Shown piece by piece: positions 7,523 to 13,334 of a stretch of 13,334 nt of DNA. The DNA lies in contig CAAFEV010000248.1 of the NCBI GenBank assembly GCA_900762005.1, forward strand, positions 1 to 13,334. The letters run 5' to 3'. Source of the DNA: an uncultured Oscillospiraceae bacterium (GTDB lineage Bacteria > Bacillota > Clostridia > Oscillospirales > Oscillospiraceae). Both the position numbers and the translations under genes were made by a program. The notes under the pieces were generated by a model. It made no database searches. It saw only the letters and a list, made by a program, of their open reading frames with translations, and was not told the origin of the DNA. Every line of letters begins with the position of its first letter. Within the stretch, counting starts at the first letter, position 1.

Positions 7523-7530
7523 GCTATAAT
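7523..7530 (+). promoter_or_regulatory. extended -10 promoter for the CBS protein gene
   Basis: TATAAT at 7525-7530 is a perfect -10 box with a G two bases upstream (TGTGC context), close to but not an exact TGn extended motif. No good -35 lies at 16-18 bases; a TTAACA at 7498-7503 is 21 bases away, which is too far. It is placed 50 bases before the TTG start, right after the preceding terminator. Confidence 0.5.
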
Positions 7531-7579
7531 GAGAGCGGGAACCACCCCTACGACTATATGACAGCAAGGAGAAATTGCT

Positions 7580-8008
7580 TTGAATTTACTGTTTTTTCTC
7601 ACGCCGAAGGCAAGCTGTGCCTTTCTGTATGAGGATTTTACTCTGCGGCAGGCGATGGAACGTATGAAAAAATCGGGCTATACCGCGCTGCCCATCTTGC
7701 ACCGCGACGGCCGCTACTGCGGCACGCTGACCGAAGGCGACCTGCTCTGGGCAATCAAGGACATCTGCGCAACGGATTTGCGCGACACCGAGAACCATTG
7801 CATTATGGAAATTGAGCACAAGCGCGACAACCTGCCCGTGACCGTCACGACAGATATGCAGGAGCTTCTGCTGCGCGCGACCGACCAGAACTTCGTGCCC
7901 GTGGTGGATGACAAAGAGGATTTTATCGGCATTGTGACCCGCCGCGCCCTGATGCGCTTTTGTCTGAACGAGTACATTGCGCCGCAGCTTGCGCAGAACG
8001 TCCGGTGA
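7580..8008 (+). CDS. two-CBS-domain protein, DarB/CbpB-like
   Basis: Small cytoplasmic protein of 142 residues made of two CBS domains: about 13-65 (with GYTALPILHRDGRYCGTLTE) and about 85-132 (with NFVPVVDDKEDFIGIVTRR). CBS pairs bind adenine nucleotides. Size, order and the C-terminal ITRR-like stretch followed by a short helix resemble Bacillus DarB (YkuL) and Listeria CbpB, which bind c-di-AMP; this is from memory of the family, so the ligand is inferred. The start is TTG at 7580 with AAGGAGA 7 bases upstream. Its TGA overlaps the GTG start of the pseudouridine synthase (GTGA), implying coupled translation. Other stand-alone CBS proteins with unknown ligands are an alternative. Confidence 0.85.
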   Translation: MNLLFFLTPKASCAFLYEDFTLRQAMERMKKSGYTALPILHRDGRYCGTLTEGDLLWAIKDICATDLRDTENHCIMEIEHKRDNLPVTVTTDMQELLLRATDQNFVPVVDDKEDFIGIVTRRALMRFCLNEYIAPQLAQNVR

Positions 8009-8901
8009 AGCTCACCCATACCGCCGTGCGTGAAGCAAAGCTCCTGTCGGTTCTCCGGCGGGAGCTTGGTATGTCCTCGACACTGGTCAAGCGGCTGAAA
8101 TACAACCGCGCCTTTCTGGTCAACGGAGCGGCGGTGCATACGGATTTCTGCGTCCGTCCGGGCGATGTGATTTCGGTCTGTATCGATGAAACACCGCCGG
8201 AGCACTATCCGGCGCAGGACGCGCCGCTTTCCGTGCTTTATGAGGACGAGTTTTTGATTGGCTTGGACAAGCCCGCAGGGATGCTGACGCACCCGTCCTT
8301 TTCGCACAACGAGGGCACGCTGGCAAACTACCTGCTCGGCTATTACCGCCGCACGGGGCAGAGCTGCGCCGCGCATTTTATCAACCGCTTAGACCGCGAC
8401 ACCTTCGGTATCGTGCTTCTGGCAAAGAACACGCACGTTCACGCCCGGCTGTTCGCCATGCAGCGCGAGGGGCTGCTGCATAAGCAATACCGCGCGGCGG
8501 TGTTCGGCTGCCCCGCGCAGACGGAGGGCACAGTGGACGCGCCGATTGCGCGGATGCCGGGGCAGAGCCTTCTGCGCCGCACCGCGCCCGACGGCAAGCC
8601 CGCCGAGACGCAGTACCGCATTGTCGGACGTAACGCGCAGTGTACGCTTTTGGAGCTGACGCCGCTGACCGGGCGCACGCATCAGCTACGGCTGCACTGT
8701 GCGCTTTTGGGCTGCCCGATTTTGGGCGACCCGCAGTACGGCACGGCGGAGAGCACCGCCCTTTCCGATTTATTCGGGCTGAAAATGCAGCAGCTCTGTG
8801 CGGTTTCGCTCTCGTTTTCACACCCGATGACCGGGAAAATTGTCGAAATCCGCTCAAAGCAGTCGGTATCGCTTGATTTTTCCCCAGTCGCAGATGTATA
8901 A
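8005..8901 (+). CDS. RluA-family RNA pseudouridine synthase
   Basis: Converts uridine to pseudouridine in rRNA or tRNA; the target cannot be told from sequence. It is 298 residues from a GTG start at 8005 that overlaps the preceding stop. An S4-like RNA-binding domain lies at about 10-60, followed by the catalytic domain with LDKPAGMLTHPS near 87-98, the active-site motif RLDRDT at 128-133 (catalytic Asp130) and GRTHQLRLH further on. The active-site motif reads NRLDRDTFG, where most relatives have HRLDxxTSG; the catalytic Asp and Arg are kept. An in-frame ATG at 7960 would overlap the CBS gene by 49 bases and add 15 atypical residues, so GTG is preferred. No strong ribosome site precedes it, fitting coupled translation. 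Confidence 0.93.
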   Translation: MKLTHTAVREAKLLSVLRRELGMSSTLVKRLKYNRAFLVNGAAVHTDFCVRPGDVISVCIDETPPEHYPAQDAPLSVLYEDEFLIGLDKPAGMLTHPSFSHNEGTLANYLLGYYRRTGQSCAAHFINRLDRDTFGIVLLAKNTHVHARLFAMQREGLLHKQYRAAVFGCPAQTEGTVDAPIARMPGQSLLRRTAPDGKPAETQYRIVGRNAQCTLLELTPLTGRTHQLRLHCALLGCPILGDPQYGTAESTALSDLFGLKMQQLCAVSLSFSHPMTGKIVEIRSKQSVSLDFSPVADV

Positions 8902-8902
8902 T
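8873..8902 (+). promoter_or_regulatory. promoter for pta
   Basis: TTGATT (8873-8878), an 18-base spacer and a perfect TATAAT (8897-8902), 38 bases before the pta ATG. The promoter lies inside the last codons of the pseudouridine synthase gene, so pta can be transcribed on its own. Confidence 0.65.
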
Positions 8903-8939
8903 AAACGCGCAAAAAGATAAATAACGGAGGAAACAGAAA

Positions 8940-9938
8940 ATGTTCACACGCTTAATTGACCTGCTCAAAGAAAATCCGAGAAAAATCGTCTTTACCGAAG
9001 GACACGACGCCCGTATTTTAGAGGCGGCTGCACGGCTGAAGAAGGATGGCTTTCTGACCCCGATTTTAGTCGGTGACCGCAAGGTCGTGCTTGAAAACGC
9101 CGCGAAGGGTGGTTTTGACATTGCCGGTCTGGAGATTCTCGACCCGAGCACCGACCCGAATATGGACGCGATGGTTGAAAAAATGATTGCGCTGCGTAAG
9201 GGCAAGATGACCCCCGAGCAGTGCCGCGACGCGCTTTTCAAGGCCAACTACTACGGCACGATGCTTGTCAAGCTCGGCTATGCCGACGCTCTGCTCGGCG
9301 GCGCAACCTACTCCACCGCCGACACCGTGCGTCCGGCGTTGCAGCTTGTCAAAACCAAGCCGGGTGCGCATCTGGTTTCATCGTGCTTTATTCTGGTGCG
9401 CGGCAAGGAAATGCTCGCCATGGGTGACTGCGCGATTAACATCTCCTACGAAGACACCCTCGACGCAGACGGCAACGTAGTGGTCTCTGCGGCGGACAAG
9501 CTCGCCGAGGTCGCCGTGGAGACGGCGAACTGCGCCAAGCTGTTCGGTATGGAGCCGAAGGTCGCCATGTTGAGCTTCTCGACCAAGGGCAGCGGCAAGG
9601 GCGGCACGGTCAGCCTGTCGCAGGCGGCAACCGTACGCGCCAAGGAGCTTGCGCCCGCGCTTGCGCTCGACGGCGAAATGCAGTTTGACGCGGCAGTCTC
9701 GCCAGTGGTCGGACAGCTCAAATTCCCCGGCTCCAAGGTTGCGGGCTACGCCAACACCTTTATTTTCCCCTGCATTGAGGCAGGCAACATCGGCTATAAG
9801 ATTGCGCAGCGTTTAGGCGGCTTCGAGGCATACGGCCCGATTCTGCTCGGCCTGAACGCCCCGATTAACGACCTCTCGCGCGGCTGCACCGCCGACGAGG
9901 TCTACAAGATGGCAATCATCACCGCCGCACAGAAATAA
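8940..9938 (+). CDS. pta: phosphate acetyltransferase
   Basis: Interconverts acetyl-CoA and acetyl phosphate, the step before acetate kinase in fermentative acetate and ATP production. The 332 residues match the short class I enzyme without the N-terminal DRTGG extension. Signatures are IVFTEGHDARIL near 16-27, GGATYSTADTVRPAL in the middle and the C-terminal LNAPINDLSRGCT near 305-317. The close relative phosphate butyryltransferase is shorter and lacks this exact ending. GGAGG lies 9 bases upstream of the ATG. No ackA follows; the next gene, 20 bases on, is a radical SAM enzyme. Confidence 0.96.
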   Translation: MFTRLIDLLKENPRKIVFTEGHDARILEAAARLKKDGFLTPILVGDRKVVLENAAKGGFDIAGLEILDPSTDPNMDAMVEKMIALRKGKMTPEQCRDALFKANYYGTMLVKLGYADALLGGATYSTADTVRPALQLVKTKPGAHLVSSCFILVRGKEMLAMGDCAINISYEDTLDADGNVVVSAADKLAEVAVETANCAKLFGMEPKVAMLSFSTKGSGKGGTVSLSQAATVRAKELAPALALDGEMQFDAAVSPVVGQLKFPGSKVAGYANTFIFPCIEAGNIGYKIAQRLGGFEAYGPILLGLNAPINDLSRGCTADEVYKMAIITAAQK

Positions 9939-9947
9939 CACCAAAAC

Positions 9948-9961
9948 GAGGTGATTTTTTG
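9948..9961 (+). promoter_or_regulatory. strong ribosome site and TTG start (copy 1)
   Basis: GAGGTGAT, an 8-base perfect match to the 16S anti-SD end, followed by a T-run that leads into a TTG start at 9959. It decides the start of the radical SAM gene. The same 14 bases occur at 12179-12192. Confidence 0.8.
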
Positions 9962-11068
9962 CAACCGCCCTCTTATCTGCGCTTTCTGCTCGACAACGCC
10001 TGCGCGGCACACAAGCCCGTCTCCGGCACCTTTGAGCTGACCTCGCGCTGCAATTTTCGCTGCCGGATGTGCTATATTCACTGCAACGCCCTTGACCGCG
10101 CCGCACTTTCCAAAGAGCGCGATACCGCATGGTGGCTGGATATGGCGCGGCAGCTTCACGATTGCGGCACGCTGACGCTGCTGCTCACCGGCGGCGAGCC
10201 GCTGCTGCGCCCGGATTTTGCAGAAATTTACCGCCGCTGCCGGGAGCTTGGAATGCTCGTCTCGGTCAACACGAACGCCGCGCTGATGACCCCGGAGCTG
10301 ATTGATTTATTCGAAGCCGTCAAGCCGATGCGCCTGAACATCTCTCTTTACGGTGCAAGCGACGAAACCTATCGCGCACTTTGCGGTGTGGACGGGGTGT
10401 ATTCGCAGGTGCGCGAAAACCTGCTTGCGCTGCGTGCGCGTGACGTGGACGTGAAGCTCAACTATACCGTCACGCCGGAGAATATTCACGAGGCAGCGGG
10501 AATTATCGCCTTCGGCAAGGAAAACGGCATGAAGGTGCAGGCTGCAAGCTACCTGTTCCCGCCGGTACGCGCCGAAAACGGCACACAGCGAACCGTCCAC
10601 CGCACGGATGCCGAGACCTCCGCCTGCTACCGCTACCGCTGCGAAACCCTGCTGTTTTCCGAGCAGGAGCTTGCCGCGCGGCGGCAATCGGCAACGGACG
10701 CTTCCGCGCAAGCCACGCTTTTGCCCGACCCGGACTATGCCGCGCCGCACGAAAAGCTGCGCTGCCGCGCGAGCGTCAGCGCGTTTTGGGTAAGCTGGAA
10801 GGGTATGCTTCTGCCCTGCGGAATGCTGCCCGCGCCGTCGTGTGACCTGACCGAAACGCCTTTTGCCGAGGCATGGGAAGCATTGAAAACAAAAACCGCC
10901 GCACTGCGTCTGCCCGCCGCCTGCTCCGCGTGCGCCTTACGCGGGCAGTGCGAGGTCTGTGCGGCAAGCTGCTACGCCGAAACCGGTCGCACGGACGGCG
11001 TGCCGCAGTATTTATGCGCACGCACGAAGGAATACCTGCGGCTGTTAACGGAGGATACCCCATGCTGA
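9959..11068 (+). CDS. radical SAM/SPASM peptide-modifying enzyme (putative)
   Basis: A 369-residue iron-sulfur enzyme. The radical SAM cluster motif CxxxCxxC is C31, C35, C38 (SRCNFRCRMC), with GGE at 78-80 for SAM binding. The C-terminus is a SPASM domain for auxiliary clusters: C269-x12-G-x4-C287, then C322-x2-C325-x5-C331-x2-C334-x3-C338 and C353. SPASM enzymes mostly modify ribosomal peptides (thioether or C-C crosslinks, epimerisation) or act as sulfatase maturases. There is no N-terminal RRE; instead a separate PqqD-like protein is encoded next, overlapping by 7 bases, which supports a peptide substrate. The start is TTG behind a strong ribosome site. Reaction and substrate are unknown. 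Confidence 0.9.
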   Translation: MQPPSYLRFLLDNACAAHKPVSGTFELTSRCNFRCRMCYIHCNALDRAALSKERDTAWWLDMARQLHDCGTLTLLLTGGEPLLRPDFAEIYRRCRELGMLVSVNTNAALMTPELIDLFEAVKPMRLNISLYGASDETYRALCGVDGVYSQVRENLLALRARDVDVKLNYTVTPENIHEAAGIIAFGKENGMKVQAASYLFPPVRAENGTQRTVHRTDAETSACYRYRCETLLFSEQELAARRQSATDASAQATLLPDPDYAAPHEKLRCRASVSAFWVSWKGMLLPCGMLPAPSCDLTETPFAEAWEALKTKTAALRLPAACSACALRGQCEVCAASCYAETGRTDGVPQYLCARTKEYLRLLTEDTPC

Positions 11069-11337
11069 GACGAAACCCGGACTTTGCCCTGCGCGATATT
11101 GCCGGCGCACCGGTGCTGATGCCCGTCGCGGGCGATGCGCTGAAGGTCAGCGCGCTCTATGCGGCGAACCCCATCGGGGTGGATATTCTGCAATTTCTGG
11201 AAACACCGAGAACCCGTGCGGAGCTGCTCGCCTATCTTTGCCGGGAGTATGAGGTCGAAGAAGCGCAGGCGGCGGGCGATTTGGCGGAATATCTGGACGA
11301 TCTGCTCGAAAAACGGATTGTTCTGGAGACGCCGTGA
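11062..11337 (+). CDS. PqqD-like peptide chaperone (RRE)
   Basis: A 91-residue PqqD-superfamily protein. The pattern FALRDIAGAPVLMPV, a short loop, NPIGVDILQFLETPRTRAELLAYL and YEVEEAQAAGDLAEYLDDLL matches the winged-helix RiPP recognition element, which binds the leader peptide and presents it to the modifying enzyme. The ATG at 11062 has GGAGG 7 bases upstream and overlaps the radical SAM stop (ATGCTGA); earlier in-frame starts fall deep inside that gene. Its TGA overlaps the GTG of the kinase-like gene. Its position between the two enzymes fits a partner role for both. Confidence 0.85.
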   Translation: MLRRNPDFALRDIAGAPVLMPVAGDALKVSALYAANPIGVDILQFLETPRTRAELLAYLCREYEVEEAQAAGDLAEYLDDLLEKRIVLETP

Positions 11338-12185
11338 ACGCGCTGTATTTTTCCGTCGGAGGGGTCATTCTGCGCATTTGCTCGGATATTCCGCTCGGTA
11401 TCAATGAAAAATGGGCGGCATACCGGACAGCACCCTCCGCGCCGGGTTTTACCTATCTCATATCGCACGGCTCGCCGCAGCCTCCGCAGGGGCAGCAGAC
11501 GCAGTTTGATTACGGCAAACGTCTGTTTGTCACGTCCGATGCGTATTATCGTGTTTACTGCGACGTGACGAGCGGTAAGCCCTTCGCCACCTCGCGCATT
11601 GACCGCGCCGCGCCGAACGTCTGTCATATCGTCGCCAATTCGGAAAAGCTGCCGTGGGGCACGATGGTACAGCATTTTTTCGAGCAGCTCTCTCTGCAGC
11701 ACGCACTGCTGCAAAAAAAGCGGCTGCTACTGCACGGCGCATATGTGCTTTATCAAGGCAGCGCAATTGTCTTTACCGCGCCCTCCGGCACGGGCAAAAC
11801 GACACAGGCGGAGCTTTGGAAACGGACGCGCGGCGCAAGAATTATTAACGGCGACCGCCTGATTCTCGGCATCGCGGAGGATCGCGTAACCGCCTACGGT
11901 GTGCCGATTTCCGGCTCGTCCGCCGAATGCGAAAATGTCACTGCGCCCGTGCGGGCAATCGTCTCGCTTTCGCAGGCGAAGGAAAACCGCGCCGCCGTCT
12001 GCTCCAAGGTCGATACGGTGCGGATTTTGGTCAACGGCACCTACCTGCCGCCGGAGCACCGCCCCGATATGACCGCCGCAATCGATTGCGCAATTTCCGT
12101 TGCCGAGAGGCTCTCCTGCCTTTCGCTCGCCTGCCTGCCCGACAAGGGCGCGGTGGAAACGCTTTCGGCTTACTTGATGAGGTGA
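11334..12185 (+). CDS. HprK/PEPCK-like P-loop kinase (HprK-related)
   Basis: A 283-residue protein whose second half resembles the C-terminal domain of HPr kinase/PEP carboxykinase: LLLHGAYV at 131-138, the Walker A loop APSGTGKTT at 149-157, and INGDR at 171-175 with D174 as a likely metal ligand. The N-terminal 120 residues do not look like HprK domain 1, and the protein is shorter than true HprK (about 310), so it is probably not the carbon-catabolite regulator. HprK-related kinases often accompany PqqD proteins in RiPP loci, where they may phosphorylate a precursor. The GTG start overlaps the preceding stop and has GGAG 5 bases upstream. Substrate unknown. Confidence 0.85.
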   Translation: MNALYFSVGGVILRICSDIPLGINEKWAAYRTAPSAPGFTYLISHGSPQPPQGQQTQFDYGKRLFVTSDAYYRVYCDVTSGKPFATSRIDRAAPNVCHIVANSEKLPWGTMVQHFFEQLSLQHALLQKKRLLLHGAYVLYQGSAIVFTAPSGTGKTTQAELWKRTRGARIINGDRLILGIAEDRVTAYGVPISGSSAECENVTAPVRAIVSLSQAKENRAAVCSKVDTVRILVNGTYLPPEHRPDMTAAIDCAISVAERLSCLSLACLPDKGAVETLSAYLMR

Positions 12186-12192
12186 TTTTTTG
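12179..12192 (+). promoter_or_regulatory. strong ribosome site and TTG start (copy 2)
   Basis: Identical in all 14 bases to 9948-9961: GAGGTGAT, a T-run and TTG at 12190. The site overlaps the last codons of the kinase-like gene. It decides the start of the next gene, which has no comparable alternative start. Confidence 0.75.
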
Positions 12193-13334
12193 AAACAAAC
12201 GCCATTCCGGACAGAGCTATTGCGCGGTCATGGTCGCTGCGTTCAAAGAGTACGCGCAAATCCCGGTCGGTTTCAAAAAGAGATTTTGTGGGCATGCCGT
12301 CACAATATTACATTTGACACCCAATGTGAGGGGCCCCGCGCATGGTTTGTTTATCAGCTTATCTGCTGTTATGAAGACCAATCGCCGTTTCTTGAAGCGG
12401 CAGTCCGTGCACTGGACAGAGCCAAATCAGACAACAGCTGGAAAACACTGTATCTTTCTGAGCTGCTATTCTATTTTGCACAGGATGGCGTGCCGTGTGC
12501 GGCACGGGCTTTATGGCGTAAATATGACGCGCTGTATGCTGTCTTATCGGCAAGAAAGCGCCCTCCTACGGCGGGCTCGCGCTTTTCCGCGAGGGATGAT
12601 TTTGCCATGCTCTGTGAGGTTCTTGCCGACAGCAAGGAGGCTATTTTGAGAATAGCCGAAGATATTGGTAGGCTCTATGCAAAAGAAAACATTTATGACG
12701 GCTGGGATTTTGACTGGCTGTTTGAAAGCAAAGGAAAACGGTATTTACCTTTTTTGAAAAGGCAAGCCAAAAAATCGGAGAATATCGCTCGCTATCTCGG
12801 CGTCGGGCAAGCATACGAGAGCACTTCCGCAGAAGCTGCGCAAGCACCCTCAGAAAAATCGCCGCAAAGCGGTACGCCCCTCAGTCTTTATCTGAGAAAA
12901 ACCGCAGACAGCGAGACTGTTCGACGCTATGTAAATGAATATCTATCACGCTCTGCCCCTGAAGCACGAGCGGCGGTGCTGTCCGCCTTTTGCCGATGCC
13001 CGTATCCCGATAACCCTGCACCGATTCTCTCGGATGCAGACGCAAGCTGTGAAATGCTGAAGGAAGCGGCATGGAAAGCCCTTGCGAATATCCGTCATCC
13101 GGCAGCGCGTGCCTTTGCCATAAGCCATCTTGAAAAAGAAGCAGAGCTTGCATTGCCTGTCTTAATCAAGAATTACGAAAAACAGGACGCACTGCTGTTG
13201 CAACGCTTTTTGGAAAAAATTACCGTTGACTTTGACTGCACAACCGCTTGGCACGGCATTCAAATGGACCTTCTCTATATGGAGAGCCGTGGGAAGAGCC
13301 TACCAAAATCCATTTTGCTCTATATCTACGAAAC
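12190..13334 (+). CDS. large helical protein of unknown function, HEAT-like C-part, incomplete at the window edge
   Basis: An open frame of 381 complete codons from TTG 12190 to the end of the window with no stop; its C-terminus is missing. I recognise no family. The N-terminal part (about 1-210) is helical and aromatic-rich, with FVYQLICCYED near 53-63 and YDGWDFDWL near 169-177. A Ser/Ala/Pro/Gln-rich linker spans about 210-231. After that, amphipathic helices resemble HEAT repeats, for example around 286-320 (KEAAWKALANIRHPAARAF). There is no signal peptide or membrane helix. It starts 4 bases after the kinase-like gene, so it belongs to that operon. Some stretches are much lower in G+C than its neighbours. 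Role unknown; a scaffold or partner protein is a guess. Confidence 0.75.
   Translation, partial: MKQTPFRTELLRGHGRCVQRVRANPGRFQKEILWACRHNITFDTQCEGPRAWFVYQLICCYEDQSPFLEAAVRALDRAKSDNSWKTLYLSELLFYFAQDGVPCAARALWRKYDALYAVLSARKRPPTAGSRFSARDDFAMLCEVLADSKEAILRIAEDIGRLYAKENIYDGWDFDWLFESKGKRYLPFLKRQAKKSENIARYLGVGQAYESTSAEAAQAPSEKSPQSGTPLSLYLRKTADSETVRRYVNEYLSRSAPEARAAVLSAFCRCPYPDNPAPILSDADASCEMLKEAAWKALANIRHPAARAFAISHLEKEAELALPVLIKNYEKQDALLLQRFLEKITVDFDCTTAWHGIQMDLLYMESRGKSLPKSILLYIYE

Noticed and set aside
7960..8004. Earlier ATG for the pseudouridine synthase
   Set aside because: It would overlap the CBS gene by 49 bases and adds residues atypical of the family; the GTGA overlap is the usual coupled arrangement.
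9912..9960. Possible terminator between pta and the radical SAM gene (CACC/GGTG followed by T-run)
   Set aside because: The stem is only 4 base pairs, or 6 with a very long loop, and the GGTGATTTTTT is better explained as a ribosome site before a TTG start.
11334..12185. True HPr kinase/phosphorylase (hprK)
   Set aside because: The protein is short, its N-terminal domain does not match, and its neighbours are a PqqD-like protein and a radical SAM enzyme, not lgt or other usual hprK neighbours.

Overview
The window looks like chromosomal DNA of a fairly G+C-rich Firmicute (Clostridia). The likely group is the Ruminococcaceae/Oscillospiraceae; this is inferred from protein character, strong AGGAGG-type ribosome binding sites, frequent TTG/GTG starts and KtrAB-type potassium uptake, not from any marker gene. 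Most of it is ordinary core metabolism. The right quarter is an accessory-looking locus with a radical SAM/SPASM enzyme.

Left part (1-3322, minus strand). Two half-size chromate-transporter (CHR) proteins, a KtrB/TrkH potassium channel subunit and its KtrA/TrkA regulator lie head to tail with gaps of at most 24 bases, so they read as one four-gene operon from a promoter near 3349-3377. Downstream of the operon, at the window edge, bases 1-22 and 129-150 form a perfect 22-base inverted repeat.

Middle part (3436-6151, plus strand). A divergent promoter drives trmL (tRNA wobble 2'-O-methyltransferase), pgk and tpiA, closed by an intrinsic terminator at 6113-6151. A gene-poor 493-base stretch follows. 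It holds one possible 45-residue minus-strand ORF and a near-consensus promoter for a lipoprotein gene at 6518-7432, which has its own terminator. Next come a two-CBS-domain protein resembling the c-di-AMP receptor DarB/CbpB and an overlapping RluA-family pseudouridine synthase. A promoter in the end of the latter precedes pta (phosphate acetyltransferase).

Right part (9948-13334, plus strand). With no convincing terminator after pta, there follow a radical SAM/SPASM protein, a PqqD-like peptide-binding protein, an HprK/PEPCK-like P-loop kinase and a long helical protein that runs off the right edge. The first three genes overlap and the fourth starts 4 bases after the third. The first and fourth begin with the same 14-base SD-TTG initiation sequence. 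This gene set is typical of ribosomally made, post-translationally modified peptide (RiPP) loci, but no precursor peptide is visible in the window. This is the part most likely to hold something undescribed. The fourth gene is also lower in G+C in places and matches no family I can name.
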